From assembly GCF_001742285.1 (NCBI RefSeq), contig NZ_MIEK01000045.1, positions 1-64,000 on the forward strand: a DNA stretch of 64,000 bases, in the 5' to 3' direction. This DNA comes from Enterococcus rivorum. Lineage in GTDB: Bacteria; Bacillota; Bacilli; Lactobacillales; Enterococcaceae. This document shows, piece after piece, positions 1-8,970 of this stretch. A model generated the notes under the pieces. That model was not told where the DNA came from, did no database searches, and saw nothing but the letters and a program-made list of their open reading frames with translations. Positions within the stretch are counted from its first letter, which is position 1. Each line of letters begins with the position of its first letter. The translations under genes and the position numbers were made by a program.

Positions 1-105
1 GGAAGGCGGACTGATTCAGTAGGTCTTTAGACCAAGGCCGGTAAGAGCGGGTTCCACCCGCAGAGCAAACCACCCGTTCTCACGGGTGGTGCTGATTTAC
101 CGAAA
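1..105 (+). promoter_or_regulatory. Structured leader tail upstream of cysE
   Basis: Three stem-loops can be drawn: GGTCT/AGACC near 21-32, GCGGGT/ACCCGC near 47-61, and ACCACCCG/CGGGTGGT near 71-92. This is the 3' part of a leader or small RNA that begins before the window. A T-box would be expected for a cysES operon, but the UGGNACCGCG bulge is not visible. The last hairpin is followed only loosely by T residues, so termination is uncertain. Confidence 0.4.
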
Positions 106-158
106 ATTTTTGTTTTATACGTAATAAACAGGATTAAATCAAAAGGAGGGGGATTCAA

Positions 159-707
159 TTGAGTTGGTTAAGAAGAGGCATTACGGCAGTGAAAAAAAAT
201 GATCCAGCTGTGCACTCAACACTAGAGGTTCTGTTAACCTATCCAGGCTTACATGCTCTGTTTTGGCATCGTTTATCCCATTTTTTATACAAACATCGTC
301 TACATTTACTAGCAAAAATTCATGCCCAGTTCTGGCGATTTTTGACTGGAATCGAAATTCATCCTGGAGCGACAATTGCACCTGGAGTGTTTATCGATCA
401 TGGAATGGGACTTGTCATCGGGCAAACAGCAGAAATTGAAGAAGATGTAGTTTTATTTCACGGGGTAACACTAGGAGGAACAGGGAAAGATACAGGAAAA
501 CGGCATCCAACAGTGAAAAAGGGAGCTTTGATTTCAGCTCATGCGCAAATTTTGGGTCCTGTAACGATTGGTGAACGAGCGAAAATTGGTGCGGGTTCAG
601 TGGTTTTAACCGATATTCCCGAGGATGCAACGGCAGTTGGAACGCCAGCAAAAGTTGTAAGAATAAAAGGAAAGAAGATGGAGGGGAAAAATGATTCAAA
701 TATATAA
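159..707 (+). CDS. cysE: Serine O-acetyltransferase
   Basis: Transfers acetyl from acetyl-CoA to L-serine, giving O-acetylserine for cysteine synthesis in the cytoplasm. The 182-residue protein has the short helical N-terminus of small Gram-positive CysE and then left-handed beta-helix hexapeptide repeats ([45 protein letters not shown]). The start is TTG at 159, placed 6 bases after AAAGGAGGGGG. The 3' end overlaps cysS by 17 bases, as in the usual cysES pair, so translation is probably coupled. Confidence 0.95.
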   Translation: MSWLRRGITAVKKNDPAVHSTLEVLLTYPGLHALFWHRLSHFLYKHRLHLLAKIHAQFWRFLTGIEIHPGATIAPGVFIDHGMGLVIGQTAEIEEDVVLFHGVTLGGTGKDTGKRHPTVKKGALISAHAQILGPVTIGERAKIGAGSVVLTDIPEDATAVGTPAKVVRIKGKKMEGKNDSNI

Positions 708-2103
708 TACATTGACCAGAGAAAAAGAAAAATTTGTTCCATTAGAAGCAGGTAAAGTAAAAATGTATGTCTGTGGTCCAACTGTTTACAATTATATTCA
801 TATTGGTAATGGTCGTAGTACGATCGCATTTGATACGATTCGTCGTTATTTTGAATATCGAGGATATGAAGTGAACTATGTTTCTAACTTCACAGATGTT
901 GACGATAAAATTATTCGAGCAGCAGAAGAGTTGAAAATCACCGCAAAAGAAGTTGCCGATCGTTTTATCGAAGCCTTTCAAGAAGATACCGGCGCATTAA
1001 ACATCAAACCAGCAACTAGCAATCCACGAGTAGTAGAATATATGGCCGATATTTTAACTTTTATTGAAGTGCTCATTGAAAAAGGGTATGCATATGAATC
1101 GCAAGGAGATGTCTATTATCGTACCAGAAAGTTCCCTTCCTATGGTAAACTTAGTGGTCAGTCTGTAGATGAGTTAGAAATTGGCGCTAGTCAGCGGACG
1201 GGGGAAGAACAGGATTTAAAAGAAGATCCTTTAGATTTTGCTTTATGGAAAAGTAGTAAAGCAAATGAAATTTCTTGGGATTCACCTTGGGGATCAGGGC
1301 GTCCAGGCTGGCACATAGAGTGTTCAGTTATGGCGACAAAACTTTTAGGTGATACGATTGATATCCATGGTGGCGGACAAGACTTAGAATTTCCTCATCA
1401 TGAAAATGAAATTGCTCAAAGTGAAGCTAAAACGGGTAAGACTTTTGCTAATTATTGGATGCATAATGGTTTTGTTACAGTGGGAGAAACAGATGAAAAA
1501 ATGAGTAAATCTCTGGGGAATTTTGTTACTGTTCATGAATTAGTGAAGCAAGTAGATCCTCAGGTGTTGCGCTTCTTTATGGCAACAACCCACTATCGTA
1601 GACCGATTCGTTATAGTGAAACGACAATGAAAGAAGCAGCAGTCAATTTACAGAAACTGAAAACAGCATTTGAAAACCTCTCCTTCCGCAAAGAAACAGC
1701 TGAGGAGAGTTTAGCAGATGATAAACAGCTACTAGAAGAATTAACTTTGCTAGAAGACCGATTTACAATAGAAATGGACGATGACTTTAACACAGCGAAT
1801 GGCATTACTGTGGTTTATGAACTCGCAAAATGGATGAACCAATATAGTGAACGAAAAATGGTTTCTATGCTTGTGATTGAAGCAGCTATTGAAAAACTAT
1901 TGCAGTGGCTTAATGTGTTTGGCATTATTTTGTTATCAGAAGAGCTATTAGATGAAGAAGTTGACCAACTAATTTCAGAACGAAACCAAGCAAGAAAAGA
2001 CCGTGATTTTGCCAGAAGCGATGAGATTCGTGATCTTTTGAAAGACAAAGGCATTATTTTAGAAGACACCCCGCAAGGAACGAGATGGAGAAGAAGCGAA
2101 TGA
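691..2103 (+). CDS. cysS: Cysteinyl-tRNA synthetase
   Basis: Class I synthetase charging tRNA-Cys. The 470-residue length is normal. Visible are the HIGH-type motif in YIHIGNGRS, the zinc-site context near the first Cys of VCGPTVYN and GWHIECSVM plus EFPHHENE, and the KMSKS loop ([10 protein letters not shown]). The C-terminal anticodon-binding helices end in [18 protein letters not shown], typical of the family. ATG at 691 lies inside the end of cysE with GGAGGGG upstream. Its stop overlaps the mrnC start. Confidence 0.97.
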   Translation: MIQIYNTLTREKEKFVPLEAGKVKMYVCGPTVYNYIHIGNGRSTIAFDTIRRYFEYRGYEVNYVSNFTDVDDKIIRAAEELKITAKEVADRFIEAFQEDTGALNIKPATSNPRVVEYMADILTFIEVLIEKGYAYESQGDVYYRTRKFPSYGKLSGQSVDELEIGASQRTGEEQDLKEDPLDFALWKSSKANEISWDSPWGSGRPGWHIECSVMATKLLGDTIDIHGGGQDLEFPHHENEIAQSEAKTGKTFANYWMHNGFVTVGETDEKMSKSLGNFVTVHELVKQVDPQVLRFFMATTHYRRPIRYSETTMKEAAVNLQKLKTAFENLSFRKETAEESLADDKQLLEELTLLEDRFTIEMDDDFNTANGITVVYELAKWMNQYSERKMVSMLVIEAAIEKLLQWLNVFGIILLSEELLDEEVDQLISERNQARKDRDFARSDEIRDLLKDKGIILEDTPQGTRWRRSE

Positions 2104-2498
2104 AAGATTATACTCAGTTAAATGGATTAGCTTTGGCTTATGCAGGAGATGCGATATACGAAGTGTATATTCGTGATTACTTAATAGAGCAAGGCCAAAC
2201 CAAAACCAATACATTACACAGAATGGCGACACACTACGTATCTGCTAAAGCGCAAGCAGCGCTGATACAAGGAATGCTAGAAGAAAACCTATTAACAGAA
2301 TCAGAAGAGGTAATGTACAAACGAGGCCGCAATGCCAAAAGTCATACCTCAGCGAAAAATGCAGATATTACCACCTATCGTGTGGCGACAGGCTTTGAAT
2401 CACTGATGGGGTACTTGCATTTAACGAAACAAACAGAACGCTTGGAAGAACTGATAACATGGTGTATAAAAAAAGTAGGTGAAAATAATGAGAAATGA
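2100..2498 (+). CDS. mrnC: Mini-ribonuclease III
   Basis: Matures 23S rRNA ends. It is a 132-residue RNase III catalytic domain without a dsRNA-binding domain; [19 protein letters not shown] carries the acidic signature. ATG at 2100 is preferred over the in-frame ATG at 2085 because it overlaps the cysS stop (ATGA) and sits 9 bases after GGAG. Its place between cysS and rlmB is the conserved Firmicutes order. Confidence 0.93.
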   Translation: MKDYTQLNGLALAYAGDAIYEVYIRDYLIEQGQTKTNTLHRMATHYVSAKAQAALIQGMLEENLLTESEEVMYKRGRNAKSHTSAKNADITTYRVATGFESLMGYLHLTKQTERLEELITWCIKKVGENNEK

Positions 2499-3315
2499 AA
2501 AACGACCACCCTTTAAAGGGAAAAAGAAAAAAAATGAGCGTCCAGTAAGAAAAGAAAAAGAACCGACCGCCGAAATCATCGATGATAATTTCGTTTTTGG
2601 TCATCATGCTACTGTTGAAGCGATTCAGCAAGGGCGAGGTAATAAACTTTTTTTACAAGAAGATAGCAAGGCTGAAAAAGTAGAACAACTAAAATTATTG
2701 GCAAAAGAAAATGCTGTGCCGGTTAAATGGGTACCAAAACAAAAATTGGATACAATGAGCGATCATGGGGTGCATCAGGGCGTTGTATTAGCTGTTACAG
2801 CCTATGAATATCTAACTTTGGATGAATTACTACTCCAAACAAAAGAAAAGACAGAGACCCCTTTCTTTTTGATTTTAGACAGTATTGAAGATCCTCATAA
2901 TTTTGGTTCGATTTTAAGAACAGCCGATGCAACTGGAGTGGATGGCATTATTATTCCAAAACATCGAGCAGTTGGTATTACTCCGGTAGTCACAAAAGCT
3001 TCTACAGGTGCAGTAGAATATGTTCCAGTGGCTCGTGTGACGAACCTGTCTCAAAGTATTGCGCAATTGAAAGAAAATCATTTTTGGATTTTTGGAACGG
3101 ACATGAAAGGTACTGATTATCGCCAGTGGAATTCACAAGGGGCGATTGCTTTGATTATCGGAAATGAAGGACGTGGCATGAGCCAAGGTCTGCATAAAGA
3201 AGTAGATGAATTACTTACAATCCCAATGGGAGGACATGTTCAAAGTTTAAATGCCGGCGTTGCTGCTGGACTATTAATGTACGAAGCCTATCGTGGGCGG
3301 AATCCAATAGGATAA
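2488..3315 (+). CDS. rlmB: 23S rRNA 2'-O-ribose methyltransferase RlmB family
   Basis: SpoU/TrmH-class (SPOUT) methyltransferase. A lysine/arginine-rich N-terminal tail precedes the substrate-binding domain ([12 protein letters not shown]). The C-terminal knot carries [34 protein letters not shown] and [17 protein letters not shown]. The ATG at 2488 fits the AGGTG site better than the upstream in-frame GTG at 2479. It overlaps mrnC by 11 bases and belongs to the same operon. Confidence 0.93.
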   Translation: MRNEKRPPFKGKKKKNERPVRKEKEPTAEIIDDNFVFGHHATVEAIQQGRGNKLFLQEDSKAEKVEQLKLLAKENAVPVKWVPKQKLDTMSDHGVHQGVVLAVTAYEYLTLDELLLQTKEKTETPFFLILDSIEDPHNFGSILRTADATGVDGIIIPKHRAVGITPVVTKASTGAVEYVPVARVTNLSQSIAQLKENHFWIFGTDMKGTDYRQWNSQGAIALIIGNEGRGMSQGLHKEVDELLTIPMGGHVQSLNAGVAAGLLMYEAYRGRNPIG

Positions 3316-3329
3316 GAAAGGTGACAAAA

Positions 3330-3860
3330 ATGAAAAAGCAGCTGCTGATTGTTGATGGGTACAATATGATTGGTTCGTGGCCTGAACTTGTTCAGCTAAA
3401 AAATCAAGAAAATCTGGAAGAAGCTAGAGAAAGCTTGTTGAACCAACTATCTAATTATGCAAAATATGAAGGACTAGAAGTCATGGTTGTTTTTGATGCC
3501 CAACTGGTTCCTGGAATTCAACAAACCTATAAAAAATATCAGTTGACTGTTATTTTCACGAAAGAAGATGAAACGGCAGATAGTTATATTGAGCGAATTG
3601 CAGGAGAAAAAAATACTCGTCTCACACAAGTCACTGTTGCGACGAGCGATTTAGCAGAACAATGGCTAGTTTTCTCGAAAGGTGCATTACGTACTTCTGC
3701 TAATGAGCTATATAAAACGGTAAAAAAATCGGAACGTACCATTGGTATTCATGCAACGGATATCCATTTTCAGGATTTTCGACGAAATTCCCCGTGGGAT
3801 TCAAGGCAATTGGAAAAATTATCCCAGAAGCTGGAAGAATTGTCTAAAAAGAAAGATTAA
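3330..3860 (+). CDS. rae1: Ribosome-dependent endoribonuclease Rae1 (YacP, NYN domain)
   Basis: PIN-like NYN-domain nuclease which in Bacillus enters the ribosomal A site and cleaves mRNA. It has the N-terminal DGYNMIGSWP motif and the acidic cluster VVFDAQ and KEDETADSYIE. The start is ATG 3330 (MKKQLLIVDGYN); an in-frame GTG at 3321 overlaps the ribosome site and is less likely. The 176-residue length is normal. It follows rlmB by 14 bases. Confidence 0.9.
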   Translation: MKKQLLIVDGYNMIGSWPELVQLKNQENLEEARESLLNQLSNYAKYEGLEVMVVFDAQLVPGIQQTYKKYQLTVIFTKEDETADSYIERIAGEKNTRLTQVTVATSDLAEQWLVFSKGALRTSANELYKTVKKSERTIGIHATDIHFQDFRRNSPWDSRQLEKLSQKLEELSKKKD

Positions 3861-3897
3861 ACGTACGTTCGGTTCAGCTTTTTTTATAGAAAATGAT

Positions 3898-3953
3898 ACT
3901 CTCCCTAACAGTTACTTCTGCAAAAAGTAATGGTTTGAAAGGAGAGTTTTTTT
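3898..3953 (+). promoter_or_regulatory. Stem-loop enclosing the ribosome site of the sigma factor gene
   Basis: ACTCTCC (3898-3904) pairs perfectly with GGAGAGT (3941-3947), which is the ribosome binding site. An inner stem, GTTACTT (3911-3917) with AAGTAAT (3925-3931), supports it. A seven-T run follows and runs straight into the ATG at 3954. The same structure could act as a terminator and as a translation block. Confidence 0.6.
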
Positions 3954-4514
3954 ATGGAAGAAATAGAACGAGCGTTGTCAGGAGACTCGATGGCCTTTGA
4001 TGAAATGTATCGGAAATATTACCCATTAGTCTTTAAGATGCGAAAGAAGTATTATTTGAAAGGGTTCGATCGAGAAGATTGGCTTCAAGAAGGAAGAATT
4101 ATTTTTTATCACTCTTTAGAAAAATATGAAGCCGAGCGGCAAATTTCAATTGGGAACTATTTTAAGTTTAATTTTGAAAATCATATCAAGAGCTTAGTCA
4201 GAAAACAGTGTGCAGTTAAGAGGAAAATTGATGCAGAATCCATCTCTTTAGATCAAAAAATGGATAGGCAAGGAGAAACTTTTTTTGACTATATGGGTGT
4301 TGAAAATAATAATGCACTAGATCAAATGATTATTAGAGAAAAACTAGAACAGCTGCCTGAGGTGTTGTCTATATTTGAGCGAACAACCTTTAACAATTAT
4401 ATCGTTGGGAAAGATTTACCTGAAATTGCTAAAGAAAATGAAGTGAAAAATGGAACCGTTAGAAGCGCGTTTGATCGAGCAAAAAAGAAAGTGAAGGATA
4501 TCATGTTTGATTAA
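3954..4514 (+). CDS. SigH/ComX-like RNA polymerase sigma factor
   Basis: A 186-residue sigma-70-family protein of the SigH/ComX1 group. Region 2 is visible in FDEMYRKYYPLVFKMRKKYYL and DREDWLQEGRIIFYHSLEKY. Region 4 helix-turn-helix is near the C-terminus (LPEIAKENEVKNGTVRSAFDRAKKKVKDI). The position after rae1 matches sigH in Firmicutes. In relatives this gene controls transition-state or competence genes; that role here is inferred. The ribosome site is buried in the preceding stem-loop, suggesting tight control. Confidence 0.85.
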   Translation: MEEIERALSGDSMAFDEMYRKYYPLVFKMRKKYYLKGFDREDWLQEGRIIFYHSLEKYEAERQISIGNYFKFNFENHIKSLVRKQCAVKRKIDAESISLDQKMDRQGETFFDYMGVENNNALDQMIIREKLEQLPEVLSIFERTTFNNYIVGKDLPEIAKENEVKNGTVRSAFDRAKKKVKDIMFD

Positions 4515-4598
4515 TTTAAATTATTAGAAAATTCACATGAAAAAAACAGTATTTTTTTGAAGTATTTTAGTTGCATTTCACTTTATGCTATGGTAAAC

Positions 4599-4627
4599 TT
4601 GATATTTTTATTAATATAGGTTATAAT
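4599..4627 (+). promoter_or_regulatory. Promoter of veg
   Basis: TTGATA (4599-4604), a 17-base spacer and a perfect TATAAT (4622-4627). The predicted start is only about 12 bases before the ATG, giving a very short leader. Confidence 0.75.
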
Positions 4628-4646
4628 GTCATCTGAGGTGAATGCA

Positions 4647-4892
4647 ATGCCAACAACTTTAGCTTCCATCAAGAAAGATTTAGAAGGCCGTATTGGTAGC
4701 CAAATAATGCTAGTTGCTCAAACAGGTCGTAAGCGTCAGACTGAACGCAAAGGTATTTTGACAGAAACATATCCATCTGTATTCGTTGTTGATTTAGATC
4801 CCGATGAGAACTCATTTGAACGTGTATCCTATAGTTATTCTGATGTATTAACACGTACAGTAGAAATTGAGTTTCTTAGTGAAGCAGTCTAA
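4647..4892 (+). CDS. veg: Veg family protein
   Basis: A small 81-residue cytoplasmic protein, highly expressed in Bacillus and linked there to biofilm control. The conserved core TYPSVFVVDLDPDENSFERVSYSYSDVLTRTVEI is present. ATG 4647 (MPTTLASIKKDLEG) aligns with family N-termini and has TGAGGTG upstream; an in-frame ATG at 4626 lies within the promoter. It is monocistronic, with its own promoter and terminator. Confidence 0.93.
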   Translation: MPTTLASIKKDLEGRIGSQIMLVAQTGRKRQTERKGILTETYPSVFVVDLDPDENSFERVSYSYSDVLTRTVEIEFLSEAV

Positions 4893-4902
4893 TTATGAAG
4901 AG

Positions 4903-4937
4903 AAAAAGCTTGGGGAATTATTTTCTTAAGCTTTTTT
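4903..4937 (+). terminator. Terminator of veg
   Basis: AAAAAGCTT (4903-4911) pairs with AAGCTTTTT and runs into a T tract (4928-4937). Confidence 0.75.
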
Positions 4938-5127
4938 GTCGTCTAAAATTATAAGGATTGATTTATCTTTTTTTATTCTACTATTTATCTTAGGTTTCTT
5001 TTTTAGATGAATGAGTATGAAAAAAATAATAGTTCTTTATCAAAGCGTGTACATATTTCATGACATATGATAAAATCTAAAAGATTGTGAGTTTTGTAGG
5101 TAGTCAATGTTAGATAGGTGAATATAG

Positions 5128-5979
5128 ATGGAAATCATAGAAAAAGCACCAGCGAAGATTAATTTAGGCTTGGATGCACTTTACAAAAGGGAAGACGGAT
5201 ATCATGAACTTGAAATGGTAATGGCTAGTGTAGACTTAGCGGACCGTTTATCTTTCGAAGCGACAAAAGAAAATAAAATAGTCATTGAAACGGACAGTTC
5301 TTTTCTACCTTTAGATAGAAGAAACCATGTTTATCAAGCAGCAGAATTATTGAAGCGAGAATATCATTTGAAGCAAGGAGTAAAAATCCAGATTCAAAAA
5401 AATATTCCTGTTGCTGCCGGCTTAGCTGGTGGGAGTAGCGATTGTGCGGCAACTTTGCGAGGATTGAACCGTTTATGGAATTTAGGGTTATCTTTAGAGG
5501 AGCTGGCTAATCTTGGTGGTCGAATTGGTTCAGATGTTCCCTATTGTATCCAAGGGGGAACAGCTTTTGTGACTGGACGTGGAGAAAAAATTGAAACGTT
5601 ACCTCCAATGCCTCAATGTTGGGTCGTATTGGTGAAACCTAGAATGAGTGTTTCAACAGGTTCTATTTTTGGGAGTCTATCTTTTAATAGTATTCAACAC
5701 CCAGATATTGAAGGACTGAAAGATGCGGTCACAAGAAATGATTATCATTTGATGGCAACTAAGGTAGGCAATGCACTAGAAAGTGTGACAATTAAACGCC
5801 ACCCTGTTATTCAACAAATTAAAGATCGAATGATGAAATATGGCGCAGATGCAGCTTTAATGAGCGGAAGTGGCCCAACCGTTTTTGCTTTATGTGAGAA
5901 GAAATCTCGAGCACAACGTATTTACAATGGCTTAAAAGGCTTTTGTGAGGAAGTGTATATTGTTCGGACTTTAAAATAG
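5128..5979 (+). CDS. ispE: 4-diphosphocytidyl-2-C-methyl-D-erythritol kinase
   Basis: GHMP kinase of the non-mevalonate isoprenoid route. The 283-residue length is normal. It has N-terminal APAKINLGLDALYKREDGYHE, the ATP-binding loop PVAAGLAGGSSDCAATLRGLN, and the C-terminal motif ALMSGSGPTVFAL. In other enterococci, which use mevalonate, an IspE-like gene sits at this place after veg, so its physiological substrate may differ; that point is inference. A weak promoter (TGTACA, 17 bases, TAAAAT) lies at 5048-5076. Confidence 0.9.
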   Translation: MEIIEKAPAKINLGLDALYKREDGYHELEMVMASVDLADRLSFEATKENKIVIETDSSFLPLDRRNHVYQAAELLKREYHLKQGVKIQIQKNIPVAAGLAGGSSDCAATLRGLNRLWNLGLSLEELANLGGRIGSDVPYCIQGGTAFVTGRGEKIETLPPMPQCWVVLVKPRMSVSTGSIFGSLSFNSIQHPDIEGLKDAVTRNDYHLMATKVGNALESVTIKRHPVIQQIKDRMMKYGADAALMSGSGPTVFALCEKKSRAQRIYNGLKGFCEEVYIVRTLK

Positions 5980-6054
5980 AGCCGTTTGCCAAAAAAATTT
6001 ACCTGCTAATTATTTCCAAAAAGATCTGTAGCTTAAAATATACTATCAAATTTT

Positions 6055-6101
6055 AAAAGTAGCTTTAGCAAAAGTAAACGTCTTGCTAAGGCTACTTTTT
6101 T
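6055..6101 (+). terminator. Terminator after ispE
   Basis: A 17-bp stem, AAAAGTAGCTTTAGCAA (6055-6071) with TTGCTAAGGCTACTTTT (6083-6099), one wobble pair, ending in T residues. Confidence 0.85.
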
Positions 6102-6138
6102 GTGTGGTATAAGGGTTCAATTTAAGCAACAAATAGAA

Positions 6139-6537
6139 TTAAAATGCCATCCATACAGGCTCTATCGTATTTCCGTCGGGGTCTTGAACTTCTAAGGTAT
6201 ACATTTGATCTTCTGGTATCCCCATATCAACAAAATGATAAGAACCGCCATTGGCTAAAGCCGTTTCGCCGAATTTTTTGACAGCTTCCACGGATGCCAC
6301 ACTTAATGATATTAAGGCACTACTTGTTTTGTGCGTATCAGCAATTTCTTTATCTTTAAGAAAAACACTATAAAAACTATGACGCAAAAGCATGAACCAA
6401 ATCGAATCATCCCACATCATTGCACTAGCATCTTCATTTGAAAAAGCTTCATTTTTTTTGAACCCAAGTTTTGAGTAAAAATCAGTTGCTCGTTTTAAAT
6501 CAGTTACCGGAAAATTAATAAATACCATGTTAGCCAT
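6139..6537 (-). CDS. VOC (glyoxalase/bleomycin-resistance fold) protein
   Basis: A 132-residue single-domain vicinal-oxygen-chelate protein. Paired beta-alpha-beta-beta-beta modules are suggested by NFPVTDLKRATDFYSKLGF and the C-terminal YTLEVQDPDGNTIEPVWM, where the final Glu is a usual metal ligand. ATG 6537 follows AGGAGGAAGC, so the longer reading frame to 6561 is not used. Substrate unknown. It is convergent with ispE, standing alone. Confidence 0.8.
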   Translation of the reverse strand: MANMVFINFPVTDLKRATDFYSKLGFKKNEAFSNEDASAMMWDDSIWFMLLRHSFYSVFLKDKEIADTHKTSSALISLSVASVEAVKKFGETALANGGSYHFVDMGIPEDQMYTLEVQDPDGNTIEPVWMAF

Positions 6538-6752
6538 TTTGCTTCCTCCTAAATGTTTCATTATTTTTGCTGAGTGTTTGTTAATTTTAATGTAATTGTT
6601 ATAGATATTTATGTCAAAAGAAACGTATGTAGTATAGGCTTGAAATTAGGCCTGATTGATTTTATATAAAGAAAGTTCAAGGTGGTATGAAATTTTTTAG
6701 CCATTTACCCTTGACTAAATAGGTATATTTTGGTAAGTTAGTTCTTGTTGGT

Positions 6753-6773
6753 AAATCGTAAATATTACGATTT
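6753..6773 (+). promoter_or_regulatory. Zur box upstream of adcA
   Basis: AAATCGTAA (6753-6761) and TTACGATTT (6765-6773) form a perfect 9-bp inverted repeat around ATA. This matches the Firmicutes Zur operator. It lies 30 bases before adcA, so zinc repression of adcA is expected. Confidence 0.85.
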
Positions 6774-6803
6774 GTAACGTATAAATCGAAAAGAGGCGAA
6801 AAA

Positions 6804-7763
6804 ATGAGAAAACATATCGTAAAATATAGTTTAGGTCTTATATTTATTGCAAGTATTTTTACATTAACAGCTTGTGGACAAACAAAAGAATCAGGGGAAA
6901 CATCAAAGGATAGCATAAAAGTAGTCACAACATTTTATCCGATGTATGATTTTACAAAACAAGTCGTTGGCGATGCAGGAGAAGTGGAATTATTAATCCC
7001 AGCAGGAACAGAGGCTCATGATTACGAGCCGAGTGCAAAAGATATTGCAAAAATTTCTAATGCGGATGTTTTCGTGTATAATAGTCAAGAGTTAGAAACG
7101 TGGGTAAAAGCAAGTCTTGAAAATATCGATAGTAAAAAAGTTGCTATTGTAGAAGCCAGTCAAGAAATTGATTTAATGGAAGGAACGTCTCATGAAGAGG
7201 AAGAAGACGAAGCAGGACACGAAGGACATAACCATAGTCATGAATTAGACCCTCATGTTTGGTTAGATCCAGTGTTGGCGCAAAAAGAAGTAGAAGCCAT
7301 TCGCGATGCTTTGGTAAAAAAATATCCAGAGAAAAAAGATCTCTTCGAGAAAAATACGGATGCTTACTTAAATAAATTAGCCGCTTTGGATAATCAGTAC
7401 AAGACAGCTTTTGCGAATGCTAAAAATAAAACATTTGTTACCCAACATGCCGCTTTTGGCTATTTAGCGAAACAATATGGCTTAACTCAAGAAGCGATTG
7501 CAGGCATTTCGCCAGATCAAGAACCTTCACCATCCCGTTTAGCAGAATTAAAGCATTATGTAGAAGATAACCATGTTTCTGTTATCTATTTTGAATCCTC
7601 AGCTTCTTCTAAAGTTGCAAAAACATTGGCAACTGAAACAGGAGTAGAATTAGCTGTGTTGAACCCGTTAGAAAGCTTAACAAAAAAAGAGCAAGAACAA
7701 GGGAAAAATTATATCTCTGTGATGGAAGAAAACCTAAAAGCTTTGAAAAAGAGTATTCAGTAG
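6804..7763 (+). CDS. adcA: Zinc ABC transporter substrate-binding lipoprotein
   Basis: Captures Zn2+ outside the membrane for AdcCB. Signal peptide with lipobox LTAC-G at residues 21-25. Cluster A-I fold: KVVTTFYPMYDFTKQVVGD, GTEAHDYEPS, a His/Glu-rich zinc loop near 130-150 (HEGHNHSHELDPHVWLDP), FVTQHAAFGYL and ESSASSKVAKTLA. At 319 residues it lacks the C-terminal ZinT domain found in streptococcal AdcA. A Zur box lies just upstream. It is separated from adcCB by 526 bases carrying a repeat and a terminator. Confidence 0.93.
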   Translation: MRKHIVKYSLGLIFIASIFTLTACGQTKESGETSKDSIKVVTTFYPMYDFTKQVVGDAGEVELLIPAGTEAHDYEPSAKDIAKISNADVFVYNSQELETWVKASLENIDSKKVAIVEASQEIDLMEGTSHEEEEDEAGHEGHNHSHELDPHVWLDPVLAQKEVEAIRDALVKKYPEKKDLFEKNTDAYLNKLAALDNQYKTAFANAKNKTFVTQHAAFGYLAKQYGLTQEAIAGISPDQEPSPSRLAELKHYVEDNHVSVIYFESSASSKVAKTLATETGVELAVLNPLESLTKKEQEQGKNYISVMEENLKALKKSIQ

Positions 7764-8200
7764 TAAATTGAGTGAATGGAAAAATTTATAACTAAACTAA
7801 ACTAAACCACCTATAAAAATAAATACCATTGGTGTTGTATAAACTAGGTTCTACTAACAGCAGTGGTGCCGGTGAAAAACTCTGGAACTGCTCTGAAACC
7901 CAAAGCTCAGGCTTCCAAGCATCAAATCTGGGCTAAATAAGTCAAGACCAAGTAACTCACACTGGCTTCTGGTCACGGTTATTGCACTATTTACTGATCG
8001 TTCAGCTTACTTCGTTACGATCACATTGCCATAAATCACTGCATTCGTTGTGCTTTATAGCAGTGTAATCGGAGCAATACCAAGGTATCCTATAGGGGAG
8101 TCACTTGTGTGCGGGCTGTTCTTTGATTTTGAACCTTTACTGAATGATAACTTTATCAAGATACTAGAGAGTAAATAAAAGTCTAGCTTTCATCATTCTA
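7764..8200. repeat. Dispersed intergenic repeat, copy A
   Basis: No gene is seen here. Bases 7845-7980 share many short blocks with the reverse complement of copy B: ACTAGG, TAGCAGT/GCAGTGGTGCC, CCCAAAG, GGCTAAATAAG/GAGCTAAATAG, and TCACACTGGCTTCT/TCACATTGGCGTCT. The homology is degenerate but collinear, so this is one repeat family in opposite orientations. It splits adcA from adcCB. Confidence 0.6.
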
Positions 8201-8206
8201 GAAGAA

Positions 8207-8242
8207 AAAGAGTGTGATACCTTTGTGTCACTTTCTTTTTTT
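8207..8242 (+). terminator. Terminator between adcA and adcC
   Basis: AAAGAGTGTGATAC (8207-8220) pairs with GTGTCACTTTCTTT (8225-8238) with wobbles and one mismatch, then a T tract. Confidence 0.6.
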
Positions 8243-8289
8243 AATGGAAAAAATTTTCAGACAGGTCCTAATATAGAAGGAGAAGTGCC

Positions 8290-8970
8290 ATGCATTATAT
8301 AGAAGTGGAAAATTTAACATTTTATTATGATGATGAACCGGTGTTAGAAGGTGTTTCATATCATGTAGATCCAGGAGAATTTGTTATTTTAACTGGAGAA
8401 AATGGGGCTGCAAAATCAACCCTAGTAAAAAGTACATTAGGGTTGCTAAAACCGACGAGCGGTTCCATAACTATTTCAAAACAAAATCAAGAAGGAAAAA
8501 AGCTAAGTGTCGGCTACATTCCTCAACAAATCGCTTCCTTTAACGCAGGTTTTCCAAGTACCGTTTTAGAATTAGTGCGTTCAGGCCGTTTTCCTCATGG
8601 GCGTTGGTTTAAACCTTTAACTAAACGAGATCATCAACATGTTGAAAAAGCGCTGAAAGCTGTTGGAATGTGGGAAATGCGCCATAAAAGAATCGGTGAA
8701 CTTTCCGGTGGACAAAAGCAGCGGATTAGCTTGGCACGTATTTTTGCTACAGACCCCGATTTATTCATTTTAGACGAGCCGACAACCGGGATGGATGAAA
8801 CCTCTAGAAATGAATTTTACCGTCTTTTAAGACACAATGCCCATGCCCATGGGAAAGCAATTTTGATGATTACCCATGACCATGAAGATATTAAAGCCTA
8901 TGCTGATCGACAAATCCGATTAGTGCGGAAGGAGGATTCTCAATGGAGATGCTTTCATATGAGTTCATGA
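8290..8970 (+). CDS. adcC: Zinc ABC transporter ATP-binding protein
   Basis: The 226-residue ATPase powers zinc import. Walker A is GENGAAKST, with Ala in place of the usual last Gly, which is typical of AdcC/ZurA proteins. Q-loop in [16 protein letters not shown], signature LSGGQKQR, Walker B LFILDEPT, switch His in [11 protein letters not shown] 8290 follows AGAAGGAGAAG. The 3' end overlaps adcB by 28 bases. Confidence 0.94.
   Translation: MHYIEVENLTFYYDDEPVLEGVSYHVDPGEFVILTGENGAAKSTLVKSTLGLLKPTSGSITISKQNQEGKKLSVGYIPQQIASFNAGFPSTVLELVRSGRFPHGRWFKPLTKRDHQHVEKALKAVGMWEMRHKRIGELSGGQKQRISLARIFATDPDLFILDEPTTGMDETSRNEFYRLLRHNAHAHGKAILMITHDHEDIKAYADRQIRLVRKEDSQWRCFHMSS

Noticed and set aside
3861-3897. 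Separate terminator of rae1 around the palindrome AACGTACGTT
   Set aside because: The palindrome is short and not followed directly by a T tract; the downstream stem-loop is the stronger signal.
5128-5979. GHMP kinase of the mevalonate pathway instead of IspE
   Set aside because: The N-terminal APAKINLGL and the position after veg fit IspE; mevalonate-route kinases have different signatures.
8290-8970. Defective Walker A (GENGAAKST) in AdcC as a sign of inactivation
   Set aside because: The same Ala is usual in functional AdcC/ZurA proteins.
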